Assembly (NCBI RefSeq): GCF_001574435.1
Contig: NZ_LOCN01000026.1
Coordinates: 51,332-115,331, forward strand
Direction of reading: 5' to 3'
Length of the DNA: 64,000 bases
Source of the DNA: Moritella sp. JT01
GTDB lineage: Bacteria > Pseudomonadota > Gammaproteobacteria > Enterobacterales > Moritellaceae
The translations under genes and the position numbers were made by a program. Numbering within the stretch: position 1 is the first letter of the stretch; the number at the start of each line of letters is the position of its first letter. Below the pieces are notes generated by a model, which did not search any database, had not been told where the DNA came from, and saw nothing but the letters and a program-made list of their open reading frames with translations. Shown here piece after piece: positions 7,185 to 14,680 of the stretch.

Positions 7185-7246
7185 GTCTAAATGGCTTAGA
7201 GCTCGAGCTTTAAAGGATGTAGTTCGCATTACAGATTTAATATCTA
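7185..7246. repeat. inner end of recombinase element copy A
   Basis: The segment contains AAATGGCTTAGAG and the core TTCGCATTACAGA at 7223-7235, also found as TTCGCATTACAGG (13214-13226), TTTGCATTATAGA (14016-14028) and TAGCGTTACAGA (11331-11342). It lies just upstream of the recombinase coding region and marks its other boundary. Confidence 0.55.
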
Positions 7247-7377
7247 AAATAACCAAAGCTTATTTTAGTGTTTGTCGCCAATGGAAATACCTGATGTCAT
7301 AAAGCTCACTCGCCAGCCAATACTTACAGCACTATCATACTCATACTAATTAATACTAATTAATTTATGAGGCTTTT

Positions 7378-8577
7378 ATGTTCCGATATCTTCTTTGTAG
7401 TTTTACGCTTGTACTACTTTATCCCACTGCCATCGATCTTTATCTTGTTGGTCTGCCACAAATTGCAGCAGACCTTCAGGCAACAGAATCCCAACTTCAT
7501 TTTGCTTTTTCTATCTATTTGATAGGTATGGCTACTACAATGCTTATTGCTGGGAAAGTGGCCGACTCAATAGGCCGTAAACCTGTTGCTATTACTGGTG
7601 CCGCAATCTTTGCAGTATCATCTATATTTGGTGGAATGGCTGAACATAGTACGCCGTTTCTTATTGCTAGATTCATTCAGGGGATTGGCGCTGGTAGCTG
7701 TTACGTGGTTGCCTTTGCAATTATTCGGGATACTTTGGATGATATACAGCGCGCTAAAGTTCTTTCTATGCTCAATGGTATCACCTGTGTTATCCCTGTT
7801 ATTGCGCCCGTGATTGGTTACCTTATAATGCTTAAATTTCCATGGTCAAGTCTGTTTATTATGATGGCTGTTATGGGCGGTGTGGTCTGTCTATTATCTT
7901 TACTGGTACTCAAAGAGACTAAGCCAAACAAGTGGGTTGTAATTCATGACATTCATTCAGACCGTCACGCTGCACAAGAATCATTCTTTGAACGTTTTTT
8001 TATCAGCCGTCTGATTATTACTTCGTTGGGTGTTATGACCATTTTAACTTATGTTAACGTGTCTCCTTTATTAATAATGGGAGAGATGGGTTTTGATAGA
8101 AGCGAGTATTCTACCATTGTAGCCGGCACTGCTTTAGTCAGTATGATCACCTCGTTCTCCGCACCTTTTGCTTTATCAATATTTAAAGAACGCACCCTAC
8201 TACTGGCATCACAAATTTTGTTTGCACTCTCTGCTGTGGTTATAACATTCACGCTTATCTCTAATTTTTATAATCAATTGTATCTGCTAAGTTTTGTACT
8301 GATATGTGCGGGTTTTGCCATTGGCTTTGGTGTATCCATGAGTCAAGCTCTTAGCCCATATTCTGCGCGCGCAGGAATGGCGAGTTCGTTGCTTGGTATT
8401 ACCCAAGTGTCCAGCTCTGCATTGTACATCTGGTTAATGGGTGCTCTTGGCGTAAATGCACTGAATATGCTACTTACAACCTTGATTATAGGTAGCGTAA
8501 TTAGCCTTGCTCTAATACTATTGATACCTAAACATTCTCACGGTCATAAATATGAAAAGATCACTAGCCCAGCTTGA
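7378..8577 (+). CDS. MFS multidrug efflux transporter, Bcr/CflA type
   Basis: This 399-aa inner-membrane protein has about 12 hydrophobic segments and the drug:H+ antiporter hallmarks: [19 protein letters not shown] in helix 1 and motif [18 protein letters not shown] between helices 2 and 3. Segment [20 protein letters not shown] marks helix 4 and GPV-like [11 protein letters not shown] helix 5. It would export small amphipathic compounds using the proton gradient; the substrate is unknown. The ATG has a GAGG ribosome site. The 3' end overlaps the LysR gene by 26 bases, so the two are probably one unit. It lies between recombinase-element copies, suggesting acquisition with them. Confidence 0.9.
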   Translation: MFRYLLCSFTLVLLYPTAIDLYLVGLPQIAADLQATESQLHFAFSIYLIGMATTMLIAGKVADSIGRKPVAITGAAIFAVSSIFGGMAEHSTPFLIARFIQGIGAGSCYVVAFAIIRDTLDDIQRAKVLSMLNGITCVIPVIAPVIGYLIMLKFPWSSLFIMMAVMGGVVCLLSLLVLKETKPNKWVVIHDIHSDRHAAQESFFERFFISRLIITSLGVMTILTYVNVSPLLIMGEMGFDRSEYSTIVAGTALVSMITSFSAPFALSIFKERTLLLASQILFALSAVVITFTLISNFYNQLYLLSFVLICAGFAIGFGVSMSQALSPYSARAGMASSLLGITQVSSSALYIWLMGALGVNALNMLLTTLIIGSVISLALILLIPKHSHGHKYEKITSPA

Positions 8578-9508
8578 TTTTAATTTGCTGTATACACTAC
8601 AACTATTATCTAAAGAACATAGTGTGTCGAGAACTGCAAAAAAGTTGAATGTCACGCCATCTACCGTGAGCAAGTCGTTGAGAAAATTACGTGATTGGTT
8701 TGATGATCCTTTGTTTGTTAAAACCCCGAAGGGGTTAGCACCAACCCCTTTCACACAGAGCATGGAACAAGATCTTTCAGATTGGCTACAGATAAGTCGC
8801 CAACTTCTGGAAAAACATAGTGGTGACTCGCCAAAAGGGATTCAATTTGATTTAGCTATTGAATCTCCGCTTCTGCTAACCATACTGAATGGACTAGTCC
8901 AGAAAATTCAGCAACATTATACAGACGCAAAAATAAAAACGCATAACTGGGATTACGACTCTTTAGAATCAATTATCCGTGGCGAAACTGATATTGGACT
9001 CACGGGAAGAGAAAGCCACCCGCGCTCTAAAGAGTCACTACATCTACTTCCTTACTTTATTGACTTTGAAATTCTTTTTTATGATCTTCCTGTTGTATAT
9101 TTGCGTAAAGATCATCCTGCCTTACAAGAGGAATGGAACCTCGATACCTTCCTCAAATACCCACATATCAATATCGTTTGGGAGAAGTGTGAAGCTTGGG
9201 CGTTAGATGAAATACTAAGTGAACAGGGATTGAAGCGAAATATCACGCTTACTATGGCTAGCTTTGAGCAATCATTATTCATGTCGGCTCAACCAAACCA
9301 AAATATGATCACGACTGCACCTGCATATTGTCAACATTATACCAAGCAGCAACATCCAGATTTGTTGTGTTTACCCATCCCTGTAGACAAGGTTTATCAT
9401 GATAAACTGTTAATTCCCTTCACGTTGATTTGGCATAAACGCAACGCTCACAATCCGAAGTTACTGTGGCTGAAGGAAACTATTAAATCACTGTATTGCA
9501 TTCACTAA
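8552..9508 (+). CDS. LysR family transcriptional regulator
   Basis: This 318-aa DNA-binding regulator has a LysR winged helix-turn-helix at about residues 5-65 ([20 protein letters not shown], then [20 protein letters not shown]). A periplasmic-binding-like effector domain follows from about 90 to 300. The start overlaps the end of the efflux gene. LysR genes are usually divergent from their targets, so this same-strand overlap is slightly unusual, but co-control of the efflux pump is the simplest inference. The ligand cannot be read from sequence. Confidence 0.92.
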   Translation: MKRSLAQLDFNLLYTLQLLSKEHSVSRTAKKLNVTPSTVSKSLRKLRDWFDDPLFVKTPKGLAPTPFTQSMEQDLSDWLQISRQLLEKHSGDSPKGIQFDLAIESPLLLTILNGLVQKIQQHYTDAKIKTHNWDYDSLESIIRGETDIGLTGRESHPRSKESLHLLPYFIDFEILFYDLPVVYLRKDHPALQEEWNLDTFLKYPHINIVWEKCEAWALDEILSEQGLKRNITLTMASFEQSLFMSAQPNQNMITTAPAYCQHYTKQQHPDLLCLPIPVDKVYHDKLLIPFTLIWHKRNAHNPKLLWLKETIKSLYCIH

Positions 9509-9618
9509 TAAGAATATCGAGTTAGCTCGGCCATGTGATTACCGAGGGAGTGTGACAGAGTAATTACCGTGGGACTTTGTCATTTACACTGTTAAGTTTA
9601 GTCCACCCCCTCATTTTA

Positions 9619-9831
9619 CTATGTTGCTTTCGCTAATGCTCCTGCACGTTCGATCCGTAACACCTTAGTATTCAGTTTTTCTCTTACCCAGATATTTCTA
9701 ATTGTCGAGTGACTGATTGATATATTGTGTCTTTTCATCATTTCACTGCTGATAGGGATTTGGGTCAGGTGAGGTTTTTCTAATGTTAGCTCGATGACTT
9801 TATCTTCAACATCTTGGTCTAGGGATACCAT
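9619..9831 (-). pseudogene. C-terminal part of the ISNCY transposase in a second frame
   Basis: The frame reads DQDVEDKVIELTLEKPHLTQ, then a helix-turn-helix-like segment (SSEMMKRHNISISHSTIRNI) and ends ALAKAT. Related transposases carry such a tail directly after a sequence like ESIYNNRRLLEAQGPLALKR, which here ends the preceding gene. The two frames overlap at 9806-9831, so a single frameshift there separates them. It could be a disabling mutation or a programmed frameshift; no obvious slippery run is visible at the overlap. Confidence 0.6.
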
Positions 9832-11113
9832 ACATCCGTTTCAGTGCCAAAGGCCCCTGAGCTTCAAGCAGGCGTCGATTATTGTAAATGCTTTCCCTTG
9901 AGCAACCGCTGATTCGAGCTGCTTCAGATAGGTTGCCAAGCTCTTCAGCAAGCTTGATGGTATCAAGCTTCCTCTGTACTTCCTCTCCATATTCCGTGAG
10001 TTTGCATGGTTCCTTGATTTCAGCGATGGTGAGCTTAAGATCGGCAAAATAAGCGGCAAAGCCGCCACCCAACTGTTTCCGTATTTCTACTTTATGGCTC
10101 ACGATTGAATGCCTTAAGGGGGAATCTATTATGTACATGGTGTTGTTGTAACTGAAGGTATGATCACGACGGATTTTTCTGTATTCCTTCTGAACGCAGA
10201 CAGCATCAAGGTTGATGTACGCTGGGACTGGTCTAAATTCCGAATGGATATTCTTTGCATGGACAGTGAGTTGTTTCAACCAATAATCTGGAATAAATGT
10301 ATTTTGCAGATAATGATTAGCGCTGTCCATGTCCGTTATTTCTGCCAGGCGGAGCTCTGGCACCAAGCGATCTTGAAAGGTATCGAATGCACGTTCAACC
10401 CGACCTTTACCTTGAGGCGAGTTGGCAAAGATGATCTCGATCCCGAGCTCTTCACATGCCCTTTGCATTTGTGAGAAGTTACAACGCTTCGGCCCACCAA
10501 AGATGCCTGCTCTATCAACGTAAAGCGTCTTAAACAGCCCTCGCTTCTCGATATAAGCCTTCATTACTTTCATGCAGCCATCGGTAGTCTCGGACGGAAA
10601 AAACTCAGCATGGATATCACTGGTTGCATCGTCGATAATGGCGATCAAGCAAGACTTATTCTGACCGAACCACAGGTGTGGACTACCATCCATTTGCAGC
10701 ATTAATCCCGATGATTCCATACGTTCACGCCTTCTTCTCACTTTTGAACGACGATGCTTAGCCCGTTTCACATGGTGAATAGCATGAGCCCAAGAGCGAA
10801 GCGTTTCACGCTTCACTTGAATTCCTTCTCTCACCCTTAAGATATCAATGAGGTGCAACATGTTGAAATCATAATATTTATCTTTAATAAGTGACTGAAC
10901 TTGTCTTTTTAATGAGTCGGGGATCTTGTTGGTTGGCGTTTTACCAGTATTGCCATGGACAACAAAACGAATGCCATTTTTTTTATATCGACGGAGATAA
11001 CGTTCAATGGTTCGACTGGACTTATTGAGTAATTTTGAGGCATTAAGAATGCTAATTTTACCTTCAGCAACCTTAGTAATCACATCAACAATGAGCTGGG
11101 ATTGGGAATTCAT
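9806..11113 (-). CDS. ISNCY family transposase (DDE integrase core)
   Basis: The transposase cuts and rejoins the element ends. An N-terminal helix-turn-helix pair (ISILNASKLLNKSSRTIERY) is followed by a linker and a DDE core: Asp in LMLQMDGSPHLWF, Asp in LYVDRAGIF and Glu in SPQGKGRVERAFDTFQDRLV. A second helix-turn-helix (LSEAARISGCSRESIYNNRR) lies near the end. The start at 11113 is preferred over 11122 because AAGGA is correctly spaced from it. The C-terminal tail continues in another frame at 9619-9831, so the protein may be incomplete. Family assignment is from remembered homologues. Confidence 0.85.
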   Translation of the reverse strand: MNSQSQLIVDVITKVAEGKISILNASKLLNKSSRTIERYLRRYKKNGIRFVVHGNTGKTPTNKIPDSLKRQVQSLIKDKYYDFNMLHLIDILRVREGIQVKRETLRSWAHAIHHVKRAKHRRSKVRRRRERMESSGLMLQMDGSPHLWFGQNKSCLIAIIDDATSDIHAEFFPSETTDGCMKVMKAYIEKRGLFKTLYVDRAGIFGGPKRCNFSQMQRACEELGIEIIFANSPQGKGRVERAFDTFQDRLVPELRLAEITDMDSANHYLQNTFIPDYWLKQLTVHAKNIHSEFRPVPAYINLDAVCVQKEYRKIRRDHTFSYNNTMYIIDSPLRHSIVSHKVEIRKQLGGGFAAYFADLKLTIAEIKEPCKLTEYGEEVQRKLDTIKLAEELGNLSEAARISGCSRESIYNNRRLLEAQGPLALKRMYGIPRPRC

Positions 11114-11260
11114 CACGATCATCCTTAGTAACCTCTGAAAAGTACACGGTGATACTCAGAGGATTACTTAAAAATTCGATCCGTCAATTTCCCTTGGTAA
11201 TTATAAAAACGACAGAGTCGCTTGGTAGTTATGGTACGACAGAGTCCCTTGGTGTTCACA

Positions 11261-11347
11261 AGTTCACATAGCTCAGCCCTAAGCCATAGCTGGACAGGAA
11301 TGGCTTAGAGTTGAAACTTTAAATGGTATATAGCGTTACAGAAAGTA
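11261..11347. repeat. recombinase-element solo copy D, cut by the IS
   Basis: A 30-base hairpin, CTAAGCCATAGCTGGACAGG plus AATGGCTTAG, lies at 11279-11308, and the core TAGCGTTACAGAAAGTA at 11331-11347. It matches the layout of copy C. On the far side of the insertion sequence, GAATATCGAGTTAGCTC just before 9534 resembles the outer 38-bp end. The IS thus seems to have landed in an existing solo element. An attC site begins 14 bases after the core. Confidence 0.5.
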
Positions 11348-11361
11348 CTGGTAAATGAGAT

Positions 11362-11457
11362 TAACGCCGCATTAAGCGGACTAAAATAGTGAGTTATACT
11401 GTGTAGCGATGCGGAGCGTAACCCACTGTTTTAGTTCCGTTTAAATGCCTTGTTATG
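11362..11457 (-). repeat. integron attC site (well formed)
   Basis: On the minus strand the site starts CATAACAAGG and ends GGCGTTA. Long arms pair: CATTTAAACGGAACTAAAAC against the complement of the segment CATTAAGCGGACTAAAATAG, continuing into AGTGGGTTA/AGTGAGTTA, with a few unpaired bases as required for single-strand attC folding. A GC-rich terminal loop (GTGTAGCGATGCGG on the plus strand) lies between them. It begins at the stop codon of the acetyltransferase gene. This is the clearest attC in the window. Confidence 0.85.
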
Positions 11458-11459
11458 TG

Positions 11460-12095
11460 TTATTTTTGAGTTTCATAAGCTAAAACTGCACTTTTAAGTT
11501 GCTGGATGTCTGACGAACATAAGTACCTTTTAAGTGCCTCAAATTTTTCCACAGGCCAATCATAAACTCTTAACTGCAACAGCTCATTAACGACAGATGG
11601 CTTAAAACGATGTTTAACTAATTTAGCAGGAGAGCCACCAACAACACTGTATGGAGCAACATCCTTAGTAACAACGCTATTAGCAGCTACAATAGCACCT
11701 TCTCCAATCGACACACCTGGCATAATCATAGCCCTCATCCCTAGCCATGAGCCATCACCAATACGAGTGTCGCCTTTACCAATATAAGCTTCTTCTATAT
11801 AGTCCATAAACGGATATAAACAGAACCAATCCCCTCTATGAGTATGATTACCTCCCATTAAAATAACTACTTCCGCACCTATGCAGACGTAATCGCCGAT
11901 ATGGAGCTTGTCTATTTCCCACCGAGGCTCCCACTTTCGACTAACTTCATCACCGTGTAGATACCGAACAACTGAGTCCTCGAAACCATTGTCCCAACAA
12001 TCACTGTAGTAGCTATGCTCACCCTTTATAAAAATATTTGGATTTGTTACTACCTCATGTAGCAACTGAAATTTTGACCAATGTTTATTCTGCAT
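11460..12095 (-). CDS. xenobiotic acetyltransferase (CatB/Vat-like, hexapeptide repeat)
   Basis: This 211-aa protein has a left-handed beta-helix built from hexapeptide repeats (IGDYVCIGAEVVI, IGDGSWLGMRAMIMPGVSIG, EGAIVAANSVVTKDVAPYSV, VGGSPAKLVKHRF). It follows the CatB/Vat pattern from the N-terminal NPNIFIKGEHSYYSD to the acetyl-CoA-binding end. GGNHTHRGDW carries the presumed catalytic His. Such trimers acetylate chloramphenicol or streptogramins; the true substrate is unknown. GAGGT precedes the ATG. The stop lies against a well-formed attC, so this is an integron-type cassette gene. Confidence 0.92.
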   Translation of the reverse strand: MQNKHWSKFQLLHEVVTNPNIFIKGEHSYYSDCWDNGFEDSVVRYLHGDEVSRKWEPRWEIDKLHIGDYVCIGAEVVILMGGNHTHRGDWFCLYPFMDYIEEAYIGKGDTRIGDGSWLGMRAMIMPGVSIGEGAIVAANSVVTKDVAPYSVVGGSPAKLVKHRFKPSVVNELLQLRVYDWPVEKFEALKRYLCSSDIQQLKSAVLAYETQK

Positions 12096-12245
12096 ACTAA
12101 CCTCAAAAAAATGTTAAAAAATATAATTTATTAATTAAACATTGTGCTCGTCAGTGGATTCGTGGCTGCTTTAATAAAGGGATAAGTCGCATAAGTACTC
12201 TCTTGATATGAGGGAGTCGATGATAACACATAACATTTGTATAGT

Positions 12246-12360
12246 AGGACGTCTCGAATCCCCAAATCCGTTCACCATTTAAATGGCATTTAATCCATTG
12301 AAAATAATAATTATCTCAGGAATTGTTTTATTGTCTGTTTCTGACAAATCGAGACGTCCT
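12246..12360. repeat. 12-bp inverted repeat pair
   Basis: AGGACGTCTCGA at 12246-12257 and its exact complement TCGAGACGTCCT at 12349-12360 are 91 bases apart. A related TTCGAGACTGCGTTCACC follows near 12468 and matches CCGTTCACC after the first arm. The gap 12096-12922 has no gene I can support: it holds this repeat, element copy E and another 10-bp inverted repeat (AAAGTATGAC ... GTCATACTTT near 12840-12887). Confidence 0.45.
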
Positions 12361-12575
12361 GTAAATTATTTTTTAAGTCTTGTAAGTTATCAATAAGACT
12401 ATCTATGCAACTGATTATATTGGCATTAATTTCCACTAGCAAGATAAACGTGATTGTCTTCTGGCAATTCGAGACTGCGTTCACCAAAATGCCAATAATA
12501 CTGTATAAAATCATCATATCTAACCATTTAACTATGCATAAATAAGAGCAATTCAGTTGGTAAATTTTGCATGAT

Positions 12576-12660
12576 AAAATCTATGGAAAATCGATATGAA
12601 CATATTGCAATTGAGCAACTGCTCTAACGCGAAATGGGGCAAATTCGGCTTAGCGTTATT
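12576..12660. repeat. recombinase-element solo copy E
   Basis: The segment GCAACTGCTCTAACGC ... ATGGGGCAAATTCGGCTTAG CGTTATTACA follows the layout of copy C (ACTGCTCTAAGCC ... TTGGGGCAAATTTGGCTTAG), with its own outer arm pair CTAACGC/GCGTTA. A weaker match to the outer 38-bp repeat lies upstream. It is more diverged than copies A-D. Confidence 0.45.
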
Positions 12661-12922
12661 ACACTAAACCCAAGGTAGACAGGTATGAGTTAACCGGATT
12701 ATCTCTCCCTTTATGGGGGCCAAAAGTTTCAATCATTAATGTGTTAGTTTCACGCTTTATTGTTCAATTCTAAACTTTAATGTTTAACGACAACTACAAA
12801 TGGGGAAATTGATATATCTATATAGTTAAAGTGAAATTTAAAGTATGACAGGGTTGAATAGATTGAGCGCATTTCGTCATACTTTCGAGAGCTCGTATGG
12901 TATTAGTATGACAAAGTACTTT

Positions 12923-13207
12923 CTACCTCGCAGGCGACGGATTTAAAGGGCTGTCATAGTTTCCGTCACATACCGTTACGAACACTACCGAGACTGTTTT
13001 ACTTTGATTAAGTTGTACTTGTGGGTGAACGATACCTTGGGAGTAAACATCTCGAACTTTCATTCTAAGTAAGTCACATGAACGCAGTTTGCTATCTATA
13101 GCCAAGTTTAATAGAGCTAGTTGCATCGGGTTATCATTAATTTGGAGCCTGGTTCGAATGCCCCAAATTTCTTCTAGTCTAAATGGGTTAGAGATTAAAC
13201 TCAACAA
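12923..13207 (-). pseudogene. truncated second copy of the tyrosine recombinase
   Basis: From TTG at 13207 the frame reads SNPFRLEEIWGIRTRLQIND, then SKLRSCDLLRMKVRDVYSQG and VQLNQSKT, nearly identical to the copy at 6664-7134 (DNA 13000-13190 aligns with 7005-7195 with few changes). At about 12996 the match ends abruptly inside the catalytic beta-hairpin, and the frame continues into unrelated sequence. His, Arg and the nucleophile Tyr are lost, so it cannot recombine DNA. This copy keeps the N-terminal start region that the first copy lacks. Confidence 0.8.
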
Positions 13208-13463
13208 GCTAGATTCGCATTACAGGATCTAATAAATGAAATTCATCTATGTTGAATATTAAAGACTCAGCATTATTTGTTATTGCTATATTAAGGTTAT
13301 TTTAATAACTTTAAATTGTTACGTATATGTAAAAGTGCTTGTTTTAACTATCTTTGGAATAAAAATCCCAATTTAAATGCAATTAAAGTGAATGATTATT
13401 TATTAAGCTACTGGCGGTGTCACGTGCATTAGTAAAACTAATGCATCATGGTATTTTTTATCA

Positions 13464-13493
13464 TTGTTACATGGTTATTTCATCCGCTATTAT
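13464..13493 (+). promoter_or_regulatory. predicted sigma-70 promoter of the DUF1127-like gene
   Basis: TTGTTA (13464-13469) and TATTAT (13488-13493) are separated by 18 bases and lie about 70 bases before the ATG. The rest of 13208-13562 is AT-rich intergenic DNA with no gene I can support. Confidence 0.5.
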
Positions 13494-13562
13494 ATTCACC
13501 AGATAAGCATATAAACATTACCCAGTTAAAACATAAATTATTAAATTCAGGTAGAGGCTAAT

Positions 13563-13754
13563 ATGGCACACGCAGCGCACTTCAATATGATTCCACAAGA
13601 TTTGGCTTTAGATAAAAAAGCTTATGCTGTTTCTATCAAAGGACTGATTAAACACACGAAAGACATTTTATTTAGTGATAAAAAAGAAACATCATTAGAT
13701 ATTCAATTAAGAGGGTTATCACCGCATATCCTACGTGATATCGGCATGATGTGA
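13563..13754 (+). CDS. small DUF1127-like protein
   Basis: This 63-aa protein has a C-terminal segment, IQLRGLSPHILRDIGMM, that resembles the DUF1127 signature (LxxLxxxxLxDIGL). DUF1127 proteins are small, basic, often RNA-linked regulators; the function here is unproven. It has a promoter, an AGAGG ribosome site 6 bases before the ATG and an intrinsic terminator just after the stop, so it looks like a complete one-gene unit. That is unlike the debris around it. It lies between two recombinase-element copies. Confidence 0.75.
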   Translation: MAHAAHFNMIPQDLALDKKAYAVSIKGLIKHTKDILFSDKKETSLDIQLRGLSPHILRDIGMM

Positions 13755-13772
13755 TAATTGACATTCATCTTT

Positions 13773-13800
13773 AAAACGCCAGCATTTGCTGGCGTTTTTG
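13773..13800 (+). terminator. intrinsic terminator
   Basis: ACGCCAGC-ATTT-GCTGGCGT followed by TTTTG ends the DUF1127-like gene. Confidence 0.9.
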
Positions 13801-13934
13801 TTTCTAATATTAATAAATATTCACCACCAGAGAGTAGATTTTTACCTATTGTCGTATCGACAAAATAATATATTTTCGTCATTTTTGTGAATTCAAATTA
13901 TACCTGAATGTAATCACAGTATTTATCAATAAGA

Positions 13935-14033
13935 AAATATATAGAAAATTAATGTGAGGATTTCGAGTATGATTAACTGCTCTAAGCCATTTTGGGGCAA
14001 ATTTGGCTTAGACGGTTTGCATTATAGAAAGTA
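13935..14033. repeat. recombinase-element solo copy C (no recombinase)
   Basis: This unit consists of the 38-bp outer repeat (13935-13972, 35 of 38 identical to copy A), then a 30-base hairpin, CTAAGCCATTTTGGGGCAAA plus TTTGGCTTAG (13983-14012), and the core TTTGCATTATAGAAAGTA (14016-14033). The hairpin halves match the two sides of the full element (CTCTAAGCTACTTTGGGGCA at the gene's 3' end, AAATGGCTTAGAG at its 5' side). It therefore reads as a full element with the gene deleted. It abuts a cassette end. Confidence 0.6.
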
Positions 14034-14069
14034 TGGTTGAATTCCCATACGCACTTGTTGTATGCGACC

Positions 14070-14204
14070 CTACCACTTTAAATTTAGATAGTAAGCTCGC
14101 TCAGCTCCACTATCGGGATGCGGATCTTCAGTTTTTTTCCAGCCCATTGTTTTATACAAACTTGTAGCTGCTTCCATTTTATCTTTATCGGCTATTAGCC
14201 AGTA
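14070..14204 (-). pseudogene. C-terminal fragment of a GNAT acetyltransferase
   Basis: The frame reads TYWLIADKDKMEAATSLYKT, MGWKKTEDPHPDSGAERAYY and LNLKW-stop at 14070-14072. This is the typical end of a GNAT N-acetyltransferase (ADKxKM, LYKxxGWxKT, ERAYYxNLKW). No start is available. Upstream it runs into a different short gene in another frame at 14185-14204, so the two were probably joined by deletion. The acetyl-CoA-binding part is gone. Confidence 0.7.
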
Positions 14205-14412
14205 AGTGCGTTTTTAAAGTCGGCATTAAATCTGTGATCAAATTAATAACCTTTTCATTAGATTGATTTAATAAAACCCAACCATCAGTTCCCATCACTT
14301 CAATTGAATGAATATCAATTCTAAGTGATTCTAGACTTTCTTTACTCCACAAACCTGAAATACGGAAAATACCAAAATCGGTATTAATGCGGCTGATACT
14401 AAATTCGTTCAC
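14185..14412 (-). CDS. 75-aa hypothetical cassette protein
   Basis: The predicted start is GTG at 14412, chosen because CGGAGG lies 4 bases before it and a cassette boundary (GTTATG) lies just upstream; the frame is open further, but without a ribosome site. The sequence NEFSISRINTDFGIFRISGL, WSKESLESLRIDIHSIEVMG, TDGWVLLNQS and so on is soluble alpha/beta-like, and I cannot assign it. Its 3' end overlaps the GNAT fragment in another frame, so the natural C-terminus may be lost. Confidence 0.45.
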   Translation of the reverse strand: MNEFSISRINTDFGIFRISGLWSKESLESLRIDIHSIEVMGTDGWVLLNQSNEKVINLITDLMPTLKTHLLANSR

Positions 14413-14427
14413 AAAACCTCCGATAAA

Positions 14428-14573
14428 CATAACACCCAAAAGGGGCGAGTAAAAGTTGACTAACATGTGTAGCGAAGCGAAATCGAGCCTGCGTTCATAC
14501 ACTGCCATTATGTTGGTGTCTTATTAGAGTATTGAGTATTAATAAAGTCCGCTTCTTTCATTTTGTTATATAA
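14428..14573 (-). repeat. attC-like site, VCR-like
   Basis: On the minus strand it begins TATAACAAAATGAAAGAAGCGG and ends CGCCCCTTTTGGGTGTTATG, resembling the ends of Vibrio-type repeats. Its loop (GTGTAGCGAAGCG on the plus strand) resembles the loop of the attC at 11362-11457 (GTGTAGCGATGCG). The pairing is only partial. Confidence 0.45.
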
Positions 14574-14680
14574 GTCGATCTGTTAATTTGCTTTTCCAGG
14601 CTGAACTTCGATTAATATAACAAAGTTTAATTTCTTTATTAATTCCGGTATCTCATAAGTGAGTAAATAACATGGTTTTG

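Larger units (their letters stand above)
9534..11260. mobile_element. ISNCY-type insertion sequence, about 1.73 kb
   Basis: The ends are imperfect inverted repeats: TGTGATTACCGAGGGAGTGT on the left and, complemented, TGTGAACACCAAGGGACTCT on the right. Each end repeats a related motif inward (left TAATTACCGTGGGACTTTGT; right AACTACCAAGCGACTCTGTC and AATTACCAAGGGA), giving two or three spaced copies that could bind transposase. Inside is one transposase gene on the minus strand, broken near its 3' end. I could not identify a clean target duplication. The flanks look like two halves of a recombinase-element copy (see 11261-11347). Confidence 0.75.

Noticed and set aside
9534..11260. A target-site duplication for the insertion sequence
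   Set aside because: TAGCTCGGCC on the left and TAGCTCAGCC on the right are similar but not adjacent to the right end; they fit better as parts of the interrupted recombinase element.
12311..12517. 68-aa hydrophobic minus-strand open frame
   Set aside because: No ribosome site, overlaps the inverted-repeat arm at 12349-12360, and the composition is what AT-rich DNA gives by chance.
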